The notes below the pieces were generated by a model. The model was not told the origin of the DNA, did no database searches, and was given only the letters and a program-made list of their open reading frames with translations. From Phenylobacterium sp. CCH9-H3 (GTDB lineage Bacteria; Pseudomonadota; Alphaproteobacteria; Caulobacterales; Caulobacteraceae), in contig NZ_LSJI01000109.1 of assembly GCF_001557235.1 (NCBI RefSeq), forward strand, positions 1 through 5,903: a DNA stretch of 5,903 nt. Reading direction: 5' to 3'. Position numbers and translations under genes: made by a program. Below are positions 1-4,915 of the stretch, piece by piece (position 1 is the first letter of the stretch; each line of letters begins with the position of its first letter).

Positions 1-456
1 CTGCAGAACGCCAGCGATCTTGGTCGCGGGAGCTTGCAGAAGGCCGACGATCTTGGCGCGGAGCTGATCCAGCGACGGCAGGGTGGCCAGAGCGGTCACC
101 GAGGCCTTGTCCAGCACCTGTTGACCCATGAAGCCGCCAACGACGGTGAACTTGTCGTTCTCCTTGGCGTACTGGGTCGCGACCTTGGCGGCGGACACCG
201 GATCGGACGCGAAGGCGATGGCGACCGGACCCTTGAAGAGGGCGTCGCCCTCGTCGCCGATCGAGCCACCGAGCGCCTTCGTGGCGAGGGTGTTCTTCAC
301 CACCTGCAGCTGGGCGCCTTCGTTGCGAAGACGGCCCCGCAGATCGGTCATTTCCGCAACGGTCAGACCCATGTAGTGGGTCACGACCACGGCGCCGGCG
401 TCAGCGAAGACGCCCTTGAGCGTCTCGATGGCTTCCTGCTTTTGAGCGCGGTCCAT
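1..456 (-). CDS. rplJ: 50S ribosomal protein L10, C-terminus cut by window edge
   Basis: L10 forms the base of the ribosomal stalk: it binds 23S rRNA next to L11 and carries the L7/L12 dimers that recruit translation GTPases. The visible 152 codons run from MDRAQKQEAIETLK to TKIAGVLQ at the window edge; the family is about 170 residues, so roughly 20 residues are missing. Recognisable L10 segments are VVVTHYMGLTVAEM near residues 22-36, the RNA-binding VVKNTLATKAL near 53-63, FKGPVAIAF near 74-82 and KENDKFTVVGG near 98-108. I chose the ATG at 456 because a GGAG Shine-Dalgarno (463-466) lies 6 nt upstream; an in-frame ATG at 468 would put that motif inside the gene. It is preceded by its own promoter and a long leader. 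rplL and rpoB would normally follow beyond the edge. Identity is certain. Confidence 0.97.
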   Translation of the reverse strand, partial: MDRAQKQEAIETLKGVFADAGAVVVTHYMGLTVAEMTDLRGRLRNEGAQLQVVKNTLATKALGGSIGDEGDALFKGPVAIAFASDPVSAAKVATQYAKENDKFTVVGGFMGQQVLDKASVTALATLPSLDQLRAKIVGLLQAPATKIAGVLQ

Positions 457-718
457 TGCGGTCTCCATACTCAGGTTCGACGCGCGCGCGGATGCGCACG
501 CCGCAAAGCACCTGTCCTGTTCGGAGAAGCCGCAGCCTCGCGCTCATCCTTGGCGGATGACCGGCGAAACCTCATCTTCCCGTCTCCCTATGACCGAGGA
601 AGGGCTCTTCCTCGCGTTCCGGCCGTCGGTGGCCCCGGCGGCTTCATAGTTCTTGGACAGGATCGGTCGGTCCGAAGACCTTCCGTCCACGCCGCTCCCC
701 TCGCGGGGACCGACGAAG
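457..718 (-). promoter_or_regulatory. rplJ mRNA leader, probable L10 autoregulatory leader
   Basis: About 260 nt lie between the predicted transcription start (near 718) and the rplJ start, with no convincing reading frame. In many bacteria this position holds the L10 leader, where the L10-L12 complex binds its own mRNA and represses rplJL. Visible structure in RNA sense: a 5-bp stem with GCGA tetraloop (709-696), a GGUC-UUCG-GACC hairpin (680-669), a GAUGA/UCAUC stem-loop (about 576-554), and a GC-rich 8-bp hairpin with AUCC loop (501-482) ending 14 nt before the nearest upstream in-frame ATG. Segments 714-707 and 673-666 are perfectly complementary and compete with the first two hairpins. 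I assign the L10-leader role from position and length; I did not verify the conserved kink-turn core. Confidence 0.5.
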
Positions 719-724
719 CGCGGG

Positions 725-753
725 CGTTTACACGAGAAGTCCCGCCGATTCAA
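725..753 (-). promoter_or_regulatory. Predicted promoter of rplJ
   Basis: Minus strand: -35 TTGAAT (753-748), 17-nt spacer, -10 TAAACG (730-725), then a GC-rich CCCGCGCTTCG discriminator. The layout matches the candidate rplK promoter at 3822-3850, which has the same -10 hexamer, the same 17-nt spacer and a similar CCCGC..CTTCG downstream segment; this mutual match is the main support. The -35 box contains the TGA stop codon of the preceding nucleotidyltransferase-like gene. Confidence 0.65.
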
Positions 754-1181
754 CCCGCCGCCAGCCAGGCCTCCAGAACGGCGGCCTTGGCCAGGTCCTT
801 GGGCCGGCCGAACAGGCGCAGGATGCGAAGCTGCTCGGCCCCCGCCGGGATCGGTCCCGAGACCTCCAACGGCCGGCCCCTTACCCGCAGGCCGCCCATC
901 ACCTCCACCGGACCCCACGGCGTGACGTAGCGCGCGAAGTGCTCCGAGCGGAAAGGCCCGTCCGGCGCCTTGGCGGGACTCTCGTCCCGCCATCCGGCCC
1001 AGGCGGCGGCCAGGCGCCCTGCCCCGTCGACGCCGGTGACCACATCCAGGTCCGCCGCCGCGTCGAGCGGCGCCCCCAGCAGGATGAGCGCCCCGCTGCC
1101 GATCAGGCTCCAGGGGGCGGCGAAGGCGTCCAGGTCGGGCGCCAGCCTGGCCACCAGCGCCTCCACCTCCGGCGGCGTCAT
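750..1181 (-). CDS. Small nucleotidyltransferase-fold protein, function unknown
   Basis: A 143-residue protein whose centre looks like a minimal nucleotidyltransferase core: WSLIGSGALILLGAP (residues 24-38) supplies the GSG turn, and DLDVV (44-48) supplies the paired acidic metal ligands D44 and D46. A conserved-looking PVEVMGG follows at 91-97, where a third carboxylate (E93) could sit, and the C-terminus has GRPKDLAKAAVL (125-136), a segment seen in many NTase-fold proteins. No second domain, signal peptide or membrane segment is present. The ATG at 1181 overlaps the stop of the upstream enoyl-CoA hydratase-like gene (ATGA), which argues for translational coupling and against the longer in-frame start at 1220. 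The stop codon lies inside the -35 box of the rplJ promoter. Similar short NTase-like proteins of unknown substrate occur in other alphaproteobacteria by my recollection. Whether it is an active transferase or an antitoxin-like or degenerate form cannot be told. Confidence 0.8.
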   Translation of the reverse strand: MTPPEVEALVARLAPDLDAFAAPWSLIGSGALILLGAPLDAAADLDVVTGVDGAGRLAAAWAGWRDESPAKAPDGPFRSEHFARYVTPWGPVEVMGGLRVRGRPLEVSGPIPAGAEQLRILRLFGRPKDLAKAAVLEAWLAAG

Positions 1182-2008
1182 CCCTGGCCGGTCCAGTTCG
1201 CCGGGCGCTTCTCCATCCACGCCTTCACGCCCTCCTTGTAGTCGGGCTCGCGGGCCATCTGCGCCAGCAGCACCTCGGCCGCCTTCACCGAGGTGGCCGC
1301 GTCGCGGTGCAGGTCGCGGTAGATCTGGCGCTTGGTCTCGCGCGCGGATCCAGGCGCCACCGACGCGGCGAGCGTGCGGGCATAGGCTAGCACCTCCTCC
1401 ATAAGGCGCTCCGCCGGCACGATCCGGTTCAGGAACCCCATCGCCATGGCCTCCTCGGCCGTGAACACCCGGCTGGACAAGAGGATGTCGTTGGCGTGTG
1501 TCAGCCCCACGATCCTCGGCAGCAGCCAGGACAGGCCGTACTCGGCCGGGAAGTTGAACCGCCCGTGCGCCGCCGTGAACTTCACCCCCGGCGCGCAGAA
1601 CCGCAGGTCCGCGAAGGCGGCCAGCACCAGCCCCACGCCCGCCGCTGCGCCGTTGATCGCCGCGATGATCGGCTTGCCCACCCCGAAGTGGTAGGCGAAG
1701 GCCGCATCGAAGGCGGGGTCGACGCCATAGCCCGGCTCGGCGATGTCCTCGGGCGTCCCCGGATCGTAGCCGCCCTTCGCCGAATGGCCCTCCAGCGCTT
1801 GCAGGTCGGCGCCGGCGCAGAACGCCTGTCCCTCGGGATCGCCGGTCACCACGATCACCCGCACGCCCGGATCTCGGTCGGCCTCGCGCAGCACCCAGCG
1901 GTATTCGGTGTGCATCCGCCCGGTCCAGGCATTGCGGCGCTTCGGGCGGGCGAGCGTCACCACGGCGATCCCGTCGGCGATCTCGTAGCGGAGGGTCTTC
2001 AGGTCCAT
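1178..2008 (-). CDS. Enoyl-CoA hydratase/isomerase (crotonase) family protein
   Basis: A 276-residue crotonase-fold protein, normal length for the family, acting on acyl-CoA thioesters in the cytoplasm. It has VVTLARPKRRNAW (residues 16-28), the first oxyanion-hole segment FCAGADL (63-69), the second PIIAAINGAAAGVG (113-126), SSRVFTAEEAMAMGFLNRIV (178-197) and a C-terminal helical tail. By eye alignment to rat enoyl-CoA hydratase, the two catalytic glutamates (E144, E164) fall on V128 and H148; an acidic residue is instead at E156 in PAEYGLSWLLPR, a pattern of a crotonase subgroup whose exact reaction I cannot name. Hydratase activity is therefore not assured; an isomerase or hydrolase is possible. 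I chose the ATG at 2008, 7 nt after the stop of the GNAT gene; longer in-frame extensions only read the GNAT gene out of frame. No clear Shine-Dalgarno is visible, consistent with coupling. Confidence 0.9.
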   Translation of the reverse strand: MDLKTLRYEIADGIAVVTLARPKRRNAWTGRMHTEYRWVLREADRDPGVRVIVVTGDPEGQAFCAGADLQALEGHSAKGGYDPGTPEDIAEPGYGVDPAFDAAFAYHFGVGKPIIAAINGAAAGVGLVLAAFADLRFCAPGVKFTAAHGRFNFPAEYGLSWLLPRIVGLTHANDILLSSRVFTAEEAMAMGFLNRIVPAERLMEEVLAYARTLAASVAPGSARETKRQIYRDLHRDAATSVKAAEVLLAQMAREPDYKEGVKAWMEKRPANWTGQG

Positions 2009-2015
2009 GGCCGCA

Positions 2016-2519
2016 CTATGCCACGACGAAGCGCAGGATCGCGCCGTTCCAGCGGTCGTCGTCCTGGTCGCGCTCTTCCACCCCGCCGATGGCCGCCGTC
2101 TCCGCCACCCCCCGCCAGAACGCCAGCGCGCCCACGTTCCGGCGCGCCACTGCGATCTCCCACTGGCCAGGGCGGTCCTGGATCGCGAGGCGCGCGGCCG
2201 CGCGCCCGACCCCTTCGCGCCGGTAGTGCCGCGCGACGAAGAACTCCCCCATGTTGAAATCGGTCGGCGCGCCGGAGTGGCTGTGACGGTCGATGAGGGC
2301 AAAGCCCGCCAGCCGCGCATCCACACGGATCAGCAGCGGCTCGGCTCCCGGCTCCGTCCAATAGGCCCCCAGCGGCGGATAGGGCGGAAAGCGGCCGTCC
2401 TCCTGGAGTTCCACCCGCCGCTCCGCCCAGAAGTCGGCGAAGTCGTGGACATAGAGCTGGAACAGGTTCTCGACCGTCGCGCGCCGCTCGCCTGCCGGCT
2501 CCAGCTCGATCTTCGGCAT
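2016..2519 (-). CDS. GNAT-family N-acetyltransferase
   Basis: A 167-residue single-domain GNAT protein. The acetyl-CoA pyrophosphate-binding motif A is clear: GEFFVARHYRREGVGRAA (residues 91-108) with the RxxGxG signature at R100, G103 and G105, preceded by a beta strand (AGFALIDRHS, 71-80). Motif B follows as EIAVARRNVGALAFWRG (121-137), the usual strand plus N/A-x-FW helix. The substrate is unknown; candidates include small molecules, peptides or protein N-termini. The ATG at 2519 has a GGGGAAGG-like Shine-Dalgarno just upstream; the longer in-frame start at 2579 would translate through the rplA terminator hairpin and is unlikely. The gene begins only 16 nt after that terminator's U-tract, so it has no space for an adjacent promoter and must depend on read-through or on a promoter farther upstream. 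It leads a compact three-gene unit. Confidence 0.9.
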   Translation of the reverse strand: MPKIELEPAGERRATVENLFQLYVHDFADFWAERRVELQEDGRFPPYPPLGAYWTEPGAEPLLIRVDARLAGFALIDRHSHSGAPTDFNMGEFFVARHYRREGVGRAAARLAIQDRPGQWEIAVARRNVGALAFWRGVAETAAIGGVEERDQDDDRWNGAILRFVVA

Positions 2520-2535
2520 GAGGCCTTCCCCAACG

Positions 2536-2564
2536 AAAAAGGGAGCGGCATCGCTGCCGCTCCC
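2536..2564 (-). terminator. Intrinsic terminator after rplK-rplA
   Basis: Minus strand: a perfect 10-bp GC-rich stem (GGGAGCGGCA pairing with TGCCGCTCCC, 2564-2555 and 2550-2541) closed by a GCGA tetraloop and followed directly by five Ts (2540-2536). It lies 27 nt past the rplA stop and just before the GNAT gene, so it ends the rplKA message and separates it from, or attenuates it into, the accessory cassette. Confidence 0.92.
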
Positions 2565-2590
2565 TCTGGTCTCTAGCATGTCCGTCCGGC

Positions 2591-3280
2591 TTAGACGCCG
2601 ACCGAACCGGCCTCCACCTTGAAGCCCGGGCCCATCGTCGACGACAGGCTGATCTTCTTGATGTAGGTGCCCTTGGCGCCCGACGGCTTGGCCTTGTTGA
2701 GCGCGTCCACCAGGGCCTTCACGTTGGCCTGCAGGGCTTCCTCGGTGAACGAGGCCTTGCCGATGCCGGCGTGGATGATGCCGGTCTTCTCGGTGCGGAA
2801 CTCGATCGAGCCGCCCTTGGCGTCCTTCACGGCCTGGGCCACGTTCGGCGTCACGGTGCCGACGCGCGGGTTCGGCATCAGGCCGCGGGGGCCCAGCACC
2901 TTACCGAGACGGCCGACCAGGGCCATCATGTCCGGCGTGGCGATCACGCGGTCGAAGTCCATGAAGCCGCCCTGGATGCGCTCGACCAGGTCTTCGGCGC
3001 CGACGACTTCGGCGCCGGCCGCGGTGGCCTCGGCCGCCTTGGCGTCCTTGGCGATGACGGCGACGCGGACGTCACGGCCCGTGCCCGACGGCAAGGCCAC
3101 GACGCCACGGACCTGCTGGTCGGCGTGACGAGGGTCGACGCCCAGGTTGACGGCGATCTCGATGCTTTCGTCGAACTTGGCGTTGGCGTTGGCCTTCACC
3201 AGCTTCACGGCGGCGTCCAGCGGGTGGGCGACGGTGGTGTCGCCGGTCCAGGCCTTCATGCGCTTGGCTTGCTTTGCCAT
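2591..3280 (-). CDS. rplA: 50S ribosomal protein L1
   Basis: L1 binds the mobile L1 stalk of 23S rRNA and helps release deacylated tRNA from the E site; in many bacteria it also represses translation of its own rplK-rplA mRNA. The protein is 229 residues, full family length. The L1 signature is intact at [19 protein letters not shown] (residues 123-141), with domain I segments at both ends ([16 protein letters not shown], 44-59; [13 protein letters not shown], 208-220) and the inserted domain II around 68-160. The start at 3280 has GGAGG nine nt upstream, located inside the end of rplK; the two genes are 4 nt apart, so they are an operon with likely translational coupling. A strong terminator follows the stop. 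Nothing is abnormal. Confidence 0.98.
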   Translation of the reverse strand: MAKQAKRMKAWTGDTTVAHPLDAAVKLVKANANAKFDESIEIAVNLGVDPRHADQQVRGVVALPSGTGRDVRVAVIAKDAKAAEATAAGAEVVGAEDLVERIQGGFMDFDRVIATPDMMALVGRLGKVLGPRGLMPNPRVGTVTPNVAQAVKDAKGGSIEFRTEKTGIIHAGIGKASFTEEALQANVKALVDALNKAKPSGAKGTYIKKISLSSTMGPGFKVEAGSVGV

Positions 3281-3284
3281 GGTC

Positions 3285-3716
3285 TTAGGCCTCCTCGATC
3301 TGCAGGCCCATCGAGCGCGCGGAGCCCTCGATGATCTTGGCGGCCTGCTCGAGATCGTTCGCGTTCAGGTCCTTCATCTTCTTCTCGGCGATCTCGCGCA
3401 GCTGGGTGCGGGTGATCTTGCCGGCGCTGTCGCGGCCGGGCGCCTTGGAGCCCGACTTCAGGCCGACCGCCTGCTTGATGTAGAAGGACGCCGGCGGCGT
3501 CTTGGTGACGAACGTGAACGACTTGTCCTGGTAGACCGTGATCACGGTCGGAAGGGGCGTGCCCTTCGCTTCCTTCTCGGTCCGGGCGTTGAACTCCTTG
3601 CAGAAGCCCATGATGTTGACGCCGCGCTGACCCAGCGCCGGCCCGATGGGCGGCGAAGGGGTCGCAGAGCCCGCGGGCACCTGCAGCTTGATATAGCCCA
3701 AGATCTTCTTGGCCAT
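3285..3716 (-). CDS. rplK: 50S ribosomal protein L11
   Basis: L11 binds the GTPase-associated centre of 23S rRNA, is needed for ribosome stimulation of elongation factors and for RelA-type stringent signalling, and forms the thiostrepton site together with the rRNA. It is 143 residues, standard length. The N-terminal domain shows [20 protein letters not shown] (residues 10-29) with the proline-rich [11 protein letters not shown] loop that contacts thiostrepton; the C-terminal RNA-binding domain runs from [15 protein letters not shown] (100-114) to [13 protein letters not shown] (126-138). The ATG at 3716 has a GAGGAG Shine-Dalgarno (3722-3727) five nt upstream. It is the first gene of the rplKA operon, with a promoter at 3822-3850. 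The usual upstream neighbour nusG is displaced by a GxxExxY unit. Confidence 0.98.
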   Translation of the reverse strand: MAKKILGYIKLQVPAGSATPSPPIGPALGQRGVNIMGFCKEFNARTEKEAKGTPLPTVITVYQDKSFTFVTKTPPASFYIKQAVGLKSGSKAPGRDSAGKITRTQLREIAEKKMKDLNANDLEQAAKIIEGSARSMGLQIEEA

Positions 3717-3821
3717 CTTTGCTCCTCATGGCTCGTCAGAGCCGGTTGAGCCGTGGTGCGGGGTCACGGTGGCCGCCCCCTCCCACGGATTTGAAATCGC
3801 GGACGAACCGCGAAGCGGGCG
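3717..3821 (-). promoter_or_regulatory. rplK mRNA leader with a hairpin next to the ribosome binding site
   Basis: About 100 nt lie between the predicted -10 box and the rplK start with no coding signal. A GGCTC-TGAC-GAGCC hairpin (3743-3730, minus sense) ends 2 nt before the GAGGAG Shine-Dalgarno at 3727-3722. L1 commonly represses rplKA by binding a leader structure near this place; the hairpin is a candidate for that site by position only, since I could not match it to the 23S L1-binding helix. Confidence 0.3.
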
Positions 3822-3850
3822 CGTTTATCAGGCAATCCGCCCAGGCACAA
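3822..3850 (-). promoter_or_regulatory. Predicted promoter of rplK-rplA
   Basis: Minus strand: -35 TTGTGC (3850-3845), 17-nt spacer, -10 TAAACG (3827-3822), then CGCCCGCTTCGCGG. The -10 hexamer, spacer length and GC-rich start region match the rplJ promoter at 725-753. The left inverted repeat of the GxxExxY unit ends 20 nt upstream of the -35 box, so the insertion left this promoter whole. Confidence 0.6.
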
Positions 3851-3870
3851 CCGCCGGGACTGCGGCATTC

Positions 3871-3896
3871 ACCGCCAAGACGCCAAGAACGCCAAG
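3871..3896. repeat. Left arm of the 26-bp inverted repeat
   Basis: Plus strand begins ACCG and contains three copies of CGCCAAG at 3873-3879, 3881-3887 and 3890-3896, separated by A and AA. It is the exact reverse complement of 4277-4302. Its inner edge touches the TAA stop codon (3899-3897) of the GxxExxY gene. Confidence 0.97.
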
Positions 3897-4325
3897 TTAG
3901 CCGAGCAGGCGACGCACACCGTCCTTGAAGAGAACGACGTTGAAGTTGACGAGCAAGCCGAGCCTTAGCCCCGAGAGCTTCAGGTAGGTGATCAGTTGCG
4001 CCTCATGGAGGCGCGAGAGCGCCTCGACGGCTTTCACTTCGACGATGACGAGATCCTCGACGAGAAGATCGAGCCGGTAGCCCGCATCGAGGCGAAGCCC
4101 CTCATACCGCAGAGGCTGCGGAACTTGCCGGCGAACGGCCAGGCCTCTCAGCCCCAACTCGTGGACAAGGCAGGCCTCGTAGACAGATTCCAGAAGCCCG
4201 GGCCCAAGCGCTCGGTGAACTTTCAGACCGGCATCGACAATTTGCCGCGCCACGACATCCGCCGCCGCTGAAGGCTCTTGGCGTTCTTGGCGTCTTGGCG
4301 GTCCTCTTTCGAACGACTCCACCAA
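3897..4325 (-). CDS. GxxExxY protein, PD-(D/E)XK nuclease-like fold
   Basis: A 142-residue member of the GxxExxY family (PDDEXK_3-like), whose biological role is not known to me. The name motif is GLLESVY at residues 43-49 within VHRALGPGLLESVYEACLVHEL. A nuclease-like active site follows: D86 in GYRLDLL, E96-V97-K98 in VIVEVKAV, and Q110/Y114 in HEAQLITYLK, resembling the D, ExK and QxxxY motifs of PD-(D/E)XK enzymes. The C-terminus LLVNFNVVLFKDGVRRLLG is typical. The start is uncertain: TTG at 4325 has AAGG eight nt upstream, at the nusG stop; GTG at 4322 or GTG at 4253 are alternatives, but the last would trim the first helix. With the 4325 start, residues about 8-16 are encoded by the right inverted repeat. 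Codon use (CAA, ATT, AAA, CTT, TCT, AGA) differs from the neighbours. Confidence 0.88.
   Translation of the reverse strand: MVESFERGPPRRQERQEPSAAADVVARQIVDAGLKVHRALGPGLLESVYEACLVHELGLRGLAVRRQVPQPLRYEGLRLDAGYRLDLLVEDLVIVEVKAVEALSRLHEAQLITYLKLSGLRLGLLVNFNVVLFKDGVRRLLG
4277..4302. repeat. Right arm of the 26-bp inverted repeat
   Basis: Plus strand contains CTTGGCG at 4277-4283, 4286-4292 and 4294-4300, then GT; it is the perfect reverse complement of 3871-3896. It lies inside the likely reading frame of the GxxExxY gene, near its N-terminus, where it reads roughly PPRRQERQE. Confidence 0.97.
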
Positions 4326-4335
4326 GCGCGAAGCC

Positions 4336-4905
4336 TTAGCTCGCCTTTTCGACCTGGCCGTATTCGAGTTCGACCGGGGTGGCGCGGCCGAAGATGGAGA
4401 CGGTGACCCGCAGGCGGGCGCGTTCCTCGTCGACCTGTTCCACCGAGCCGTTGAAGCTGGCGAACGGGCCGTCGATCACCTTCACGGTCTCGCCGATCTC
4501 GAAGGAGATGGTCGGCTTCGGCCGCTCCACGCCCTCTTCGATGGCGCCGACGATGCGCTGGACTTCCTTTTCCGAGACCGGGATCGGCTTCGAGCCCGAG
4601 CCCAGGAAGCCCGTCACCTTGGGGGTGTTCTTGATCAGGTGGTAGGCCTCGTCCGACAGCTCCATCTTCACGAGCACGTAGCCCGGGAAGAACTTGCGCT
4701 CGGAGTTGACCTTCCGGCCGCGGCGGATCTCGACCACGTCCTCGGTGGGCACCAGGATCTCGGAGAAGTTCTCCTCCAGGCCCTGGTTCTTGGCCTGCTC
4801 ACGGATGCTCTCGGCCACCTTCTTCTCGAAGTTCGAGTAGGCGTGGACGATGTACCACTTGTGGCGGGGGTTGCCCTTGGGGGCGGAGGCGGCAGCTTCA
4901 GACAT
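4336..4905 (-). CDS. nusG: Transcription termination/antitermination factor NusG
   Basis: NusG binds RNA polymerase through its NGN domain and links it to Rho or to the S10 protein of the leading ribosome through its KOW domain. The 189-residue protein has the NGN domain from KWYIVHAYSNFEKKV (residues 16-30) through KFFPGYVLVKM (71-81) and TGFLGSG (98-104), and the KOW domain IGETVKVIDGPFASFNGSV (137-155) with the closing FGRATPVELEYGQVEK (172-187). Length and both domains are normal. The ATG at 4905 follows the secE stop by 10 nt, with a modest AAGAAG-like Shine-Dalgarno overlapping that stop, so secE-nusG form an operon. The downstream neighbour is the GxxExxY gene, starting 10 nt after the stop, rather than rplK. 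No terminator is seen after nusG. Confidence 0.98.
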   Translation of the reverse strand: MSEAAASAPKGNPRHKWYIVHAYSNFEKKVAESIREQAKNQGLEENFSEILVPTEDVVEIRRGRKVNSERKFFPGYVLVKMELSDEAYHLIKNTPKVTGFLGSGSKPIPVSEKEVQRIVGAIEEGVERPKPTISFEIGETVKVIDGPFASFNGSVEQVDEERARLRVTVSIFGRATPVELEYGQVEKAS

Positions 4906-4915
4906 GTTGTTCTTC

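Larger units (their letters stand above)
3871..4302 (-). mobile_element. GxxExxY unit bounded by 26-bp perfect inverted repeats (putative mobile element)
   Basis: A 432-bp unit consisting of one GxxExxY gene and a perfect 26-bp inverted repeat at its two ends. It separates nusG from rplK, which are neighbours in most bacteria. The right end lies 33 nt after the nusG stop and the left end 20 nt before the rplK -35 box. No transposase, integrase or obvious flanking target duplication is present, so if it moves it is mobilised in trans, or else the GxxExxY protein itself acts on the ends. Third codon positions in the gene are much richer in A and T than in the flanking ribosomal genes, consistent with transfer. 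Mobility is inference; the repeat geometry is directly visible. Confidence 0.55.

Noticed and set aside
34..930. A 298-codon plus-strand open frame
   Set aside because: It is antisense to rplJ, its leader and the NTase-like gene, has no family resemblance, and arises from GC-rich codon bias on the opposite strand.
2009..2326. Longer N-terminus for the crotonase-family gene
   Set aside because: The extra 106 residues are the GNAT gene read in another frame; family alignment starts at the ATG at 2008.
2520..2579. Longer start of the GNAT gene at 2579
   Set aside because: It would be encoded by the rplA terminator hairpin and lies upstream of a good Shine-Dalgarno for the ATG at 2519.
3871..3896. 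CGCCAAG triplets as a CRISPR-like or iteron array
   Set aside because: Units are 7 nt with 1-2 nt spacers and only three per arm; there are no spacers of CRISPR size and no replication genes.
3811..4335. CGCGAAGC occurring on both sides of the GxxExxY unit as a possible target-site duplication
   Set aside because: The copies are not adjacent to the repeat arms, and an 8-mer of this composition is expected by chance in GC-rich DNA. No direct repeat touches the arms.
4303..4335. A terminator for nusG in the 33 nt before the repeat arm
   Set aside because: No GC stem followed by a T-tract is present on the minus strand there.
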